A DNA stretch of 64,000 nucleotides, taken from positions 868,001-932,000 of the forward strand of contig NC_085890.1 of assembly GCF_035222375.1 (NCBI RefSeq), in the 5' to 3' direction. Positions 1-10,918 of the stretch are shown piece by piece. The position numbers and the translations under genes are program-made. Position 1 is the first letter of the stretch. Every line of letters begins with the position of its first letter. Under the pieces are notes generated by a model that was not told the origin of the DNA, did not search any database, and saw only the letters and a list, made by a program, of their open reading frames with translations. Origin of the DNA: Podospora pseudocomata. Lineage: Eukaryota > Ascomycota > Sordariomycetes > Sordariales > Podosporaceae.

Positions 1-71
1 ATGTGGTATGCTGCGTAGGCAAAGGGGCTGACGGTGTCAACGAAGAGGGTGATTTTGGGTTTGGTGGCCAT
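1..71 (-). CDS. GST kappa / DsbA-like thioredoxin-fold protein, N-terminal fragment
   Basis: The ATG is at 71-69 on the minus strand and the frame runs open off the window edge. Only 23 codons are visible. They contain the strand-loop LFVDTVSPFAYAAYH, which matches the start of the DsbA-like thioredoxin fold of kappa-class glutathione transferases and 2-hydroxychromene-2-carboxylate isomerases, where a beta strand is followed by D-x-x-SP-[FY]. Family members are mitochondrial or peroxisomal GSH-dependent enzymes. The cofactor-binding residues and C-terminus lie outside the window, so the exact activity cannot be assigned. A GGT trinucleotide repeat begins about 45 bases upstream of the ATG. 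Another DsbA-family oxidoreductase remains possible. Confidence 0.7.
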   Translation of the reverse strand, partial: MATKPKITLFVDTVSPFAYAAYH

Positions 72-2185
72 CTGGAGTACTCGGGTTAGCATTATGTTAG
101 ACACCGGTGAGTGAGGTGGTGGTGGTGGTGGTGGTGATGGACGGTAGGAGTGAATGGTGCAGCGGTGGTACCTTGATATCTTTTAGAAATTGATAACTGC
201 AGGTAATGAAACAATGCAGTGAATACAAGCAAAGGGTGCGCCCTTAGGTCAACAACTTATATTAATCTACATTACTCGATTGACGTCGTCCCCTTGTCCT
301 GGGGGGCTGGCCGACGCTATCCCCTAGCCGTTCTACCCCAACTTGACTGGTCGTTCAAGCCGAGGAACTCCCCCGCATTTCTGAGAGGGGGGAGGCGGGG
401 ACGGAAACGCGGTACCGATGGCTTTGATGGAAAGACATTCTAAAGAGTCTGAGCATGAGAGAGACGATGAGATGAGATGTTGCTCGATATCAACGGGCTG
501 CTAGAGATTTCCATAAAATCAGCCCATGCTGTTGGGTGGTAGAGAGAGGTTTTAAGGAAGTAAGAAGCTGCTGTTTAGCCATCGTTTCTTATCTTATCAG
601 CTAATTATTCCCAGAGCAAAGACAATGTTGATCGAACGTGCGCACGGAAATGTGTTCAACTTCGACCGGTATAACAATACAATTCTATAGCAGGACTCTT
701 CTTTCTTTGGTGATGCCCCCAAAGTCTATCTAGGATTACCATTGGGAATGTAGTAGGTACCTTGAGCCAAAAGCCCAATGCTGGCTCCGCAGACGATGTC
801 ATCTACCCGAGCCCAGGCTTAGGTGAACAGCCGACAAAGCAACCTTTCGCACAACGGCTTGATCAATTTTGAACAAAGCTCCAGAGGGAACATAGCTGTT
901 CATTATCTTACCCAAATGATATGATATGGGCACACTTTGAAGTTGTCTTCGTCATTCAGTGGCGCTCCTCATTATGCCGGGGTCTTGGCACCATCCATTC
1001 GCCGGATCCACACTTGACGACATCATCAACGCCTCTTGGGCTCAAGTCAACTCTTCCCCTGGCCAAAGGGGGAAATTGACAAAAATAATGTCAAAACATT
1101 GGGATAGGTCCAAATAGAAGACCCGTGAGTTTGGATTTCCCACATAGTTGAATGAGAACCACATTTGCTTCAATCTTGAAACATGAGCCCGTTAGTCCTG
1201 GAAGGTATCCTCGATATTCATTCATCCACACCTATGTTAATCCTACGCCCAAAATCTCATTCTGCGCTCCCCAGCACACATCACATCTCTATCCCTCTGC
1301 ACCTCCCATCACATCCCATTTATACCTCGTCAATGGGCAAACATGAACACACCACCCTCCCTTCCCAAAAATCACAGCCTCAACTCGCCACGAAGGGCCA
1401 CCGTGACAGCCTCGCCTTGATCCCTCTACCCCCCCTGCACTGCTACCCTTCACCATCCACAAGACCAGCTCGCAGTGGATTTCCCCCTTCCCTCCCGCGT
1501 CTCGCCGCTCTACAACCCAGCAGCGCTCCCAAGCGACTCATCCTCGCAGTTAAACATTGACCTCTCCCCCCCGACCAAGACGGGCACCACCTTCACTCCA
1601 CCTAGCACTGAAGCGCTTGATGAATAGGTGGGGATTTGCTTCCCTGGAGTCGGGCTGGTAAAGCTAGAGGCGGCGTAGAGATGAGACGTGATGTGAGGAC
1701 GACAAAACAGGACGTGCTCTAGTCGTTTAGTGTGCTGTGTGGATGATATATATTAAGCCCGCCACAGTCAGGCCAGTAGGGTTGGAGTCTTGAAATTGAC
1801 CTTGGTAGATGGGAGAAAGACTGAGATTTGACTGGTCAGGTCGAGGACAGGTCAAGCTCGGTAGAGTCCTGTCGACTCCTTGACTGCCAAGGGGTGAGGT
1901 TGGGGGAAATATCAAAGTAGGTCTTTAGTCGGGGAGATCAACACGTTTTTGCTTGTAGTTTTCCAAGCAAAAGGACCCGGTTGTTCATTCTTAAGCATAA
2001 GAACAAGGCCACATATCCCACAGACGACTATATCCTCGCCCATCAAAACTGCACCAAACGCATAGCCAACCCGTTTAAACTCAAAAGCCTTGACTCGATT
2101 TATTAACTAGATCAAACGCAGTACCTTTTCACATTACCCAACAACACCATGCCCCATGCCAAGCCCACCAAACCCGTTCCATCAA
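72..2185. other. Intergenic region, 2.1 kb, no supported gene
   Basis: This lies between the divergent start of the GST-kappa-like gene and the 3' end of the RNA polymerase I gene. It contains a (GGT)7 microsatellite at 115-135 and only short open frames without recognisable domains. The overlapping plus-strand frames at 1152-1560 are proline/serine-rich translations of C-rich DNA and are not convincing. I see no tRNA. Confidence 0.6.
115..135. repeat. (GGT)7 microsatellite
   Basis: Seven tandem GGT units lie upstream of the GST-kappa-like start codon, probably in its 5' leader or promoter. Confidence 0.85.
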
Positions 2186-5100
2186 CTATATATAACCGAC
2201 CTCTCTCTCAACACCCCCGCAGATTCTAAAATTGGCCATTCCATGAGCAGTCGGTACCTGCGTGAGCAAGTCAAACGCTCCAGTTCCCAAGCCGCCCAAT
2301 TTACCCACAACCAGTCTCGACGAAGGTGTCATAAGGGGATCCCATTCACCGTCCATGACCGCATCCTTGAGGAAGCCGACGGTAGTTTCTATCGCAGACA
2401 ATATTAGCATCTGACCATAGAAAAGATGACAGGACGACAAAAAACATACCATAACTCATCTTGGTAAAAGGCGAGACATTGCCTGTCAAACCGATGCGGT
2501 TGAAAGGACTGAACCCGCCATTCCTGGTCATGTAATCGGCGATCAAGCTCAAATGGCGCTTGTCGACAGCAATACCGTGAGAGTCGAAAACGCCCGACAG
2601 TTCCCTCACAATATTCGCCCTCGCCGCCTCGACACCGTAAAACTCGAGCACCTGGGCGATGTCGTTGGTCTGGAGCTTGTTGGGGTTGATGTAATCAGCA
2701 TACAGCTGCATAGCCCTCAGGTTGACACCCTCGGTGTGGACCAGCAGCTCCTTGATCACCTCCTCCCCAGTCGCGGGATCTTTCTTCTTGATAGGCTCAA
2801 GGGTCGCATTGCCAATGTGCGCAATCTCCTGGATGACAGCCTTGTTGACCGCCTCCTGGACGAGGTTGAGCATAAGCAGCTTGGGCATGGAGGCTGGGTA
2901 TTCGAGTGTGAACTTGACCCACTCGCCGCCGACAGTATCGGCCTTGAACGATGCTACGTCCTCGTTCTTCTCCTTGACGCGGGAGGCTGCCTCAGCTTCA
3001 AGGCTCTTGTCGTCGCGCCGGCGCTCGGGTCGCGGGCTGCCGCCGTAGGCCTCGTCATCGTCCTCCCCATCATCGGCCTCTTCAGTCTCCCGCTGCAGTT
3101 GCCTCTGAATGGCATCGTCGTCGTCATCGTTGGGACCATAAGAAACAGCCTCGGACCGGTTGGCTCTCCGCTTGGCACCGCCGGCATCATCCTCCTCGTC
3201 GTCATCATCGTCATCGTCACCACCGCGAGCCTCCCTGTCGCCCGAAGAGGTTGCCGCCGCCGTCTCGATAGTGCCAACCTTGACACCGATTTCAGGCGCC
3301 GATGCAGATCCCTTCTGTTTGTCAATCTTCTTGAGCTCCTTCTGGATGATCTTGCAAAGCAGCGGGATGAACTTCTTTTCTACGGTTCCGAGCACATCGG
3401 AAATCGAGATGGCGTACATCTTGGAGTATTCCTCACTCTCGAAAAAGCGCAGTCTGATGTCAAAGGTCTTGGCCACCTTGTGGGCGATGCCAACCCCGAC
3501 CTTTTCCACCACAGTGGCATCTTTGGTGACGTGCGACAGAGGCAGAACGCTGATACTCTTGGCGAACCGCTCACCGTCCTGTTCCGAAAGCTCTTCGTTG
3601 AGAACAAGTGTCATCGATGGAGTGCTGATGTTGGCAGAGGCCGTCATGAGGATTTCACGAAGACGAGGCACACCCAGTGTGACGTTCTTTGCACTGTGAC
3701 CAGCCAAATGGAACGTGTTGAGCGTCAGCTGAGTCGAAGGTTCACCGACAGACTGGCCTGCTGTGATCCCGACAGCCTCGCCGGGCTCAACAAGAGACCT
3801 GATATACTTGGCTGCCAGGATCTTTTCGGCGGTCTTGCGGGAGATCTGGCCGGCTTTCTCCTTGGATCCCTTCTCTTTGATCAGACCGTGCTTGTTTGTC
3901 TTGAGGTAGTCCATCATGTGGTTGAAGAACTTCTCCGAGGTGGCAAAACCATATCGGGAAGGCTCAAGCTTGGACGTGACGGGGTCTTGTGGGTTGCGGG
4001 TGCCAATCGACCTGATGGCCGATTTCATCCGCTTGATGATCTCATCCTTGTTCTCAAAGAGTGCTTGAGTGCCGTCCTCGTGGAACCTCAACTGTGGCAG
4101 CTCACTGTCCAGATTGCGCAGTACAAACTCGAAATCGTTCAGATACTTTTGCTTGGTGATGTCGACCGAATCCTCACCGTACAAGAACTGCACGACAGAC
4201 CCATCAGAGTCTCTGACAGAGCTGTCATAAGAGACAGCCAAGCCTTCCATTCCCTTGACAAGACATCTCTGCAAGTAACCGGATCTCGACGTTTTGACGG
4301 CTGTGTCGATCAGACCTTCACGACCGGCCATGTGATGGAAGTAGTACTCCTGTGGGCGAATACCAGTCAAGAAACGCTGCACAATATAGCCACCAGCCCG
4401 TGCATCTGTGTCGAAGGGGCGGAAACTGGGTAGAGTCCGACCTGAAATCATGACGGGCACACGACGACCTTCTAGTGTCTGCTGTCCCAAGTTGCAACTG
4501 ATCAGGTTGGCATTGACAGTGGAACCCTTGGCACCAGAGATTGTCATAGACTGCATGTGGTTGTGGGGGAAAGGCTTCTCGAGACCGGCGGGCAAGCAGA
4601 CTCTTGTGATCTCGGAAGAGAGCTTGGCGACCCGTTGATTGGTCAACAACTCGAGGCCTTCCTGCTTCTTGTCGTCTCTCAAAACTTCCTCGAGGCGTTC
4701 CAGAAGCAGAGGGTCATCCTTGGTTGGCTTTTGCTCCTCCAAAGATACGTACTTGGCCGCCACTTCGAGACCAATATGCTTAGCTTCCTTGATCAACTCC
4801 TTGCGGTCCTGTTCGCCCTTTGGTGTCATACGCAGATCATCCATTCCGCAAGTGAATGCAACCATGGCGAGATAGCGTGTGAGGAGGCGACCCAGGCAAC
4901 TCAGCAGCTTAGCCGCGACGCCGGGGCCGTAGACTTCGTGAACAGCGTGAACAAGGCCGCCATCGCTGGAACCAAGCTGTGACTTGTCCAGAATACCGTG
5001 AACGAAAATTCCATCCCGGACCGCGACCTCGCCTTCTTCAGGAGAATGGTCGCCCCAGCTTCTTGCCTTGATCTTGGTGCCAGACTGCATCCAGAGATCG

Positions 5101-7467
5101 CCACAGTTGGCCGGCTTGATATTCTTCAGAACGGTGTCGATAACCTGCTTTCCAGTCCAGAGTGGTCTTGGCTTGATCATGGCTGGGGGTACTGTCAGGA
5201 TCTTTTCTCCCGTGATGTGCCCGCTTTCGGGGCGGAGACCGGCGTACACGAGTTGCATGTAGTCGCCCTTGCTGAAGAAAGTGTCCTTGTTGCAGAGAAT
5301 GACAGAGACTGACAAGTGGTCCTGAATCAAACCGCGCAACGGCGAGCCGCCTGTTCCACTGACGTACTGGCTGTCTGTGTTGGCAAGCTGGAGAGCCTCG
5401 GCACGGGCAATCTCGTTTTGTGGGAAATGCATGTTCATCTCGTCACCGTCGAAATCGGCGTTGTACGAGTTACAGTTGGCGTAGTGCATACGTAACGTCT
5501 TCTCGCCTGGCAAAACACGGACACGGTGACCCATCATAGATGGCTTGTGAAGTGTAGGCTGACGGTTCATCAAGACAACATCACCGTTGGTGAGGTGACG
5601 GAGTACTTTCTTGCCCCTGAGATTGGCAAAGGAGTTGGTCGATGGGGCGAGAAGCGTGTTGGCCAGAGCTACTCTTTCCTCCAGAGACTTGTTTCGCAGG
5701 TTGACAACCTGGCCATTTTCGTTCTCGATAGCCGCAGCACCGGGCCACTTTTCGACACCGTTGATCACGGCCTGTTGGAGGTCTTTGAAGTTGAAATGAG
5801 TAACAGGTTCTGGGTAGGTAAGCTTCACCGCGAAGACGGGTGGGACACCGATCTCGGACGTCTCGATGTTGGGGTCAGGACTGATGACTGATCTAGCGGC
5901 AAAATTGACACGCTTGCCCATCATGTTCTTGCGGAACAGACCCTCCTTCTTTTCAAGCTTCTGCTTGATACCCTCCTCGTTTCTCTTGCCAGCGTTACCC
6001 TGGATCGGGTTCTTGTCGCGATCCATCAAACTGTTGACAGCTTCCTGAAGCTCAGTCCAGGCTTGGTAAAGGTGATTCAGATCCCGTGGTCTCCTGCCTT
6101 CCTGAACGACGGCTTTCTTCCCGAGGGCAATCTCTCTAGAGATCTGTCCAACAGCGGAAGACTTTTCAATGATCTTCTTGTAGAGACTGTTTTGCTCGGC
6201 TTCGGTGATTTGGTTCTCACCCATCCGAGCCTCTGGGCGCATCCTGTTTGGAGGAACCATGAGCGTGTGAATGAAGAAGATGTCGGCGGTGATAGGCTTC
6301 GAGCGAGAAGCCTTGGTCGGTGGACGAGTGTTGAAAATCAGCGACATGATTTCCCGCTCGGCTTGGAAGAGGAGGTCGAGGCGGCCCTTGACTTCCATCG
6401 AGTTGAGGAAGCGCTGGGGGGCTGAGGCTTTCGTTTTCGACTTTGTCTGGGTTTCGGTTTCGGCATCCTTCATAGCCACATCACCGCCCTCGTCGAGACT
6501 ATCCCCCTCTCCTTCATCTTCTGGTTCCTGCTCTGATTCCATATCAGCAACACCTTCATCCTCACCGTCGGCATCCTTCTTGTTCTTGTTGGTCATGGTC
6601 AAGGCGTCGCGGCTTTTCCGCCCAGCCTGAGCCATAGTGGCCTTGTCCTTGGAACTGAGGCCGCGCTCGAAGATCTTGACATAGCGGTCCTTGCGCAGCG
6701 TTGGGCTGATGCCATCGCAGCTCTTGCATCTCTTCTCCTTCACCAACGTGGCGAAGAGCTCCTTCAACAAGGCTCTCCTCATCTCGGCCGCACCTTCGTG
6801 CTTCGCTCGCTTGATATCGCCCGCACTGAGGCGCGTCCTGTGCTCCTTCAACACTTGGCGAACATAGGCTTCTCTAGCTCTCATGGTGACATCTGTTGTG
6901 CTCCCCTCGTCCTCGGCCTCGTCGTCCATGTTGGGGATGTCGGGGAGCCTCATGCTCTTGAGCTTCTCCCCTCCGAGTTCGCTCTCGGAGATGGCATCGA
7001 TCAGCTGCGCTTCATGGAGCAAGCCGTACTGAAGAAGCTTGAGCATGCAGGCAAAGCGGTGGATCTCGCGGCGGGCCGTTCGAAAGTGATGGCAGTAAAT
7101 ACACATGGAACGAAGGAATCGGAAAGCCTGGTCCATGAATACTGGGTGGTAACAAGGTACAGCAAGCTCAATATGACCTGGATGACCAGGGCATTGTGCC
7201 TGGTTCAGACCACAGGTGCGGCATCTACACACATGAAACGATTAGCCAAAGCCGGCGCATTGCAGAACAAGCCGAGGGTGCTTACGGCGCATCACCCCAT
7301 GAGCCGAGAGCTGGGTCATAGAGACCGCCTGGAACAGGATTGAGAAGTGTGTCGAAGGTGACGGGATTTTCAATGCGTTTGACAGAGACTGCGCGGATCT
7401 CGTCGGATGTGAGGAATTGGAAGTCGACGCTGTCGAGAGTCGACGACACGGGCTGTGAAATGTTCAT
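2186..7467 (-). CDS. RPA190: DNA-directed RNA polymerase I largest subunit (Rpa190/A190)
   Basis: Three exons, complement(join(2186..2388, 2450..7224, 7286..7467)), encode 1719 aa; yeast A190 has 1664. The 61 bp introns are GT-AG: intron 1 (7225-7285) has a GCTAAT branch sequence, and intron 2 (2389-2449) splits a Glu codon so that KMSY joins ETTVGFLKD. The subunit forms half of the nucleolar Pol I active centre that transcribes 35S rDNA. Visible hallmarks are the N-terminal zinc clamp (CRTCGLNQAQCPGHPGH, from residue 62), a second CxxC (CIYCHHF), the bridge to the active site (KRVNFAARSVISPDPN) and the catalytic Mg2+ loop NADFDGDEMNMHFP near residues 648-661. Between the trigger-loop region and C-terminus is the acidic, Asp-rich insert typical of Pol I jaws. 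The C-terminus GKLGGLGTGAFDLL matches Pol I orthologues. The start is supported by the short first exon, which supplies the family N-terminus. Confidence 0.97.
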
Positions 7468-7961
7468 GTTGGGCGATCTGGCGAAGCACCGCGCTACTCA
7501 GATCGCATGATAGACAGAAACCGGAATATTTGGTGATGTAGAGGCCAGAGACGCGCTGTCGCGAAAGGAGGCAGAAAAACAGCGGCAGCTTCTCTTCGCT
7601 ATGGCTCTCTCTCTGCACAGGCAATTGGTGGGGAATTGGAGCTGAGCTCTGAGACGGGAAGAATATTTTTTGGCGGTGGACCGAGGCAGAATAGAGGGTG
7701 AGGCAGTTTATCCATGCATTGCATGCCCACCGCTTTCATGCCAAGCCGCTTCTGGCTGCCTGCCGGACACTGAACTCAGGTCGTTGCAGCGCATCAAAGC
7801 AAGCTCTCGTCGCGCATCATCTTCCCCAAGATTGTCTGTCATCTTGCCCAGAGCACACCCAACCGTCCTCAAACCGGTCTTCGCAACGTGTAAACCGAGT
7901 CATCCACCGAACCACAGCCGAATTCCTTTGACGACCATCACCCGCTGCACACTGCGCCGCC
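7468..7961. promoter_or_regulatory. Divergent promoter between RPA190 and PRP3
   Basis: This 494 bp interval separates two divergently transcribed start codons and must carry both promoters. Two ATTGG (CCAAT on the minus strand) pentamers lie 11 bp apart at 7624-7628 and 7635-7639, suggesting a CCAAT-binding complex site. The Prp3-proximal part is pyrimidine-rich, as in fungal 5' leaders. Promoter function is inferred from geometry. Confidence 0.6.
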
Positions 7962-9446
7962 ATGGACCGCAATCAGCAAATGGGCGGCGGACTTGGTCCC
8001 CGTCATGACCCGTCCTCCAGAATCCAGAAAACCGAATCAGCAGCCGATCGACTTGCCGCCTTGAAGGCACGCGTTGCGAATGCCGTCGGGAGTTCCAAAG
8101 CAAAGGGTGGACTTGGACTCAACACCCCTTTACATCCGGCCCTCGCTGACCTCGGCGCCCCGATCAAACCCGCCGACTCATCTCGATCAGCTCATGGCCA
8201 GCGGCCGGTTCCCGACTCCTCAAAGAACTCCAAACCAAAGCCCTTTGGCATGCCCGGATCTTCCAACGATGGCCCTCGACCAAACCCATATCTCGAGCCA
8301 AGCCATGGCCCAACAGGAAAGGCAAGAGAATCGCGACAGCTCATCTTCAACCAGAAAGGAAAATACATCGCCCAGGCACAAGCCCTCCGGCGACAGGCCC
8401 AGCTGGAGGAAATGAAGAAGAGAATCGCCGATCAAGCACGCAAGGCAGGATTAGACGAAGACCGCGACGTGGAGAAGGCATTCGTGGTGGAAGCCCCCCC
8501 AGATCTGGAATGGTGGGACGAAGGTCTTATCGACGGCAAGGACTACAGCGGCTTCCCAGACTCACTCAAGATCGACACTCCCGACAGTATCATCACTCTA
8601 TATATCCAGCATCCCGTTGCAATCGAACCACCGCAAGAGAAGCTGGCCCACGAGCCCAAGCCAATGTACCTGACGCCAAAGGAACAGGCCAAGCTCCGGA
8701 GAAACAGGCGCATGGCCGATCTCAAAGAAAAGCAAACCCTCATGAAACTCGGTCTCATGGAAGCTCCCCCGCCAAAGGTCAAACAGAAGAATTTGATGCG
8801 TGTACTCGGTGACGAGGCTGTTCGTGATCCCACGGCAGTCGAAGCCCGAGTCAGGAAGGAGATTGCGGCGCGTCTTGACAAGCACTTGGAGGCGAACGAG
8901 GAGCGCAAGTTGACAAAGGAGCAGCGGCATGAGAAACTCGCCGCCAACCAAGCAAAGGACGCAGCCAAGGGCATCCATATCCTGGTTTTCAAGATCAACA
9001 GTCTAGCCAACGGACAACACAGGTACAAGATCTCACTGAATGCACAACAAAACGGGCTCAACGGAGTCTGTATCATGCATCCGAAATTCAACCTGGTGAT
9101 TGTAGAGGGAGGCGAGCACAGTATCAACAATTACAAGAAGCTGATGACGAGGAGAATTGACTGGACAGAGGCTTTACCGTCGAGGGAAAGGAATGTTCAG
9201 GTTGGGGCGTACAACACTGCTACGCAGGCTACGGTGAGGGAGTGGTTGAAACCAGAGGATGAAAAGGGGCAGCTGAAGGACTTGTCGGGGAATAAGTGTG
9301 TGTTGCTTTTCGAGGGAGAGACGAAGGCGCAGGCGTTCAAGAAGTGGGGGAGCAAGGTCTTTGAGACGGATCAGGAGGCGAGGGAGTTTTTGGCGAGGGT
9401 GAAGATGGATAGTTTTTGGACGCAGGCGAAGAATACCCCTTCTTAG
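7962..9446 (+). CDS. PRP3: U4/U6 small nuclear ribonucleoprotein Prp3
   Basis: An intronless ORF of 494 aa, close to yeast Prp3 (469 aa). Prp3 binds U4/U6 snRNA and stabilises the U4/U6.U5 tri-snRNP in the nucleus before spliceosome activation. The N-terminal third is low-complexity and polar. The PRP3 domain begins near residue 133 (YIAQAQALRRQAQLEEMKKR) and includes the conserved PPDLEWWDEGLI and a long basic helical stretch (LTPKEQAKLRRNRRMADLKE). The C-terminal DUF1115 fold covers about residues 345-490: HILVFKINSLANGQHRYKI, then NLVIVEGGEHSINNYKKLMTRRIDW. The ATG context (ccgccATGg) is strong and follows a pyrimidine-rich leader. Codon use shifts to G-rich triplets in the last 90 codons. 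Confidence 0.95.
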   Translation: MDRNQQMGGGLGPRHDPSSRIQKTESAADRLAALKARVANAVGSSKAKGGLGLNTPLHPALADLGAPIKPADSSRSAHGQRPVPDSSKNSKPKPFGMPGSSNDGPRPNPYLEPSHGPTGKARESRQLIFNQKGKYIAQAQALRRQAQLEEMKKRIADQARKAGLDEDRDVEKAFVVEAPPDLEWWDEGLIDGKDYSGFPDSLKIDTPDSIITLYIQHPVAIEPPQEKLAHEPKPMYLTPKEQAKLRRNRRMADLKEKQTLMKLGLMEAPPPKVKQKNLMRVLGDEAVRDPTAVEARVRKEIAARLDKHLEANEERKLTKEQRHEKLAANQAKDAAKGIHILVFKINSLANGQHRYKISLNAQQNGLNGVCIMHPKFNLVIVEGGEHSINNYKKLMTRRIDWTEALPSRERNVQVGAYNTATQATVREWLKPEDEKGQLKDLSGNKCVLLFEGETKAQAFKKWGSKVFETDQEAREFLARVKMDSFWTQAKNTPS

Positions 9447-10679
9447 GGGAGGTTCAGGAGAGAGGGGTGATTGCAGAGTCAGGCATGTTTATACGTTCTG
9501 GTGAGTGTTCTGTTGTAGCTGACCACTGGAAAATGTATCTTCATAGAGTTCGCTGAGTTTGAGCGGGCTAGTAGAATTTCTTGGTGATTCTGACTATGAG
9601 AGGATACCAGAGATTCCAGAACAGGCCGAAATGTTTGGTTTTCTATGCAAGACGAGTGTTGCTGTTTCAGGTCATCTCACTTCTTGATGAGTTTTTAACT
9701 GCGTTGAGGTCTTGATGCATTCCGTGTGCCTCTCATGGTGCTAGTGTGTCTCTTAGGAATTACCGCTTGAGTTTTTGTGAAATTCAAAGCTATCAGATTC
9801 CGTGCTGCTTGAAAACTCTTGTCTCTTCTTGTAATCCAGTTCTGTGCTGTCTGGCGTGGCTGTCCTTTTCACAACTTTCGCTTGCTCGCGATGCTATCCT
9901 CAAGCTCAGATGGACTTAAGGCCCAACCCAAACCTGTTTGTCAACTGCCAGGGCCCAAAAGATGTTACCGAGAGAGGTGGATATGCTTGCCTTCCCGTTT
10001 GCTATGGTTGCTTTCTGTACGGGACTGCTTCTAACGAGGAGATCGTGATTTGGAATAACTTCGAGAAGTGACCTAAAAGGAGATCGGCGACAGCGCCTAC
10101 TTTCATCGCGCCCCAGCGCTCCGATTATGAGGCCATGGGTTGGACTGCTCTTTTCCAATGAGGCCTAACATGGGATTGCAACTGGGAAAGGATGAACCAT
10201 GTCCCCGGCGAAGGGTTATTTACTAGGTACCTAGTTTCCCAGCCCATGTTGATGGGATAAACCGCGCAGCATTGCCCCTCGCAATCTACGGGGCATGTAA
10301 ACAAAGAAAGTCAACAATCCCTTCCCTTAACAGCAACTGAAAAAACACCTCTCGACACTACCCTCCAGCCCTTCACCTGCCATATCAAACTGCCATATCA
10401 AACTGCCGAGCGAGAGCAGGGTTCTTTGACACGACATGTCCGTTCATCACCAACGGTCCCAAGATCTACATGAGCACACATTGTTCATTTGATATCACCC
10501 CTTCTATTCTTGGTAATTTGGTTCCCTCATACTATCAATCTGCACGTTGTGCTTGCTTACCACAGGTGTTTGTTTGGTGGTCTCATCCCACCATCTAGGC
10601 CCTGGCGGTCGGCTGCTCACCGACCAGCCCCTTGATCACCTACCGTTCCTTTGTATCGCCTCGGTGGCAAACTCGAACC

Positions 10680-10918
10680 TCAAGTCTGCCTTGTAATGGA
10701 TGTCAAACAGTGTCTCCGTTTGGTTGCACAAACGTGCATATCACAACCTATCTATGAAGCTGGGTGAAGTCGTCATGGTGATACCCACCTTCACAGGAAA
10801 TGCAGGTCCCCTGGGTCTCATGATGAACTCCGCCCTTTCTGCACATCTGGTCGTCGAGCTTGGTGTCGAAGTTGCAGGTTCCAATGGCAGGTCTGCGGCG
10901 GGCAATGGTAAGGGACGT
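10680..10918 (-). other. Cysteine-patterned open segment, possible small-protein exon
   Basis: A minus-strand frame beginning at 10918, just after a TGA, reads TSLTIARRRPAIGTCNFDTK and continues with cysteines in CRKGG and CISCEG. Unspliced, it stops at 10748-10750. A possible 41 nt intron (GTGGGT...ATAG, 10748-10788) would instead extend it with further cysteines (CDMHVC, RRHC) to a TGA at 10680-10682. The cysteine spacing resembles small secreted fungal proteins, but no start codon or signal peptide is visible, and 41 nt is short for an intron. This could be a relic or chance. Confidence 0.2.

Noticed and set aside
2553-4433. 626-codon plus-strand open frame
   Set aside because: It is antisense to the conserved RPA190 exon; its length follows from the codon usage of the real gene, and its translation has no domain character.
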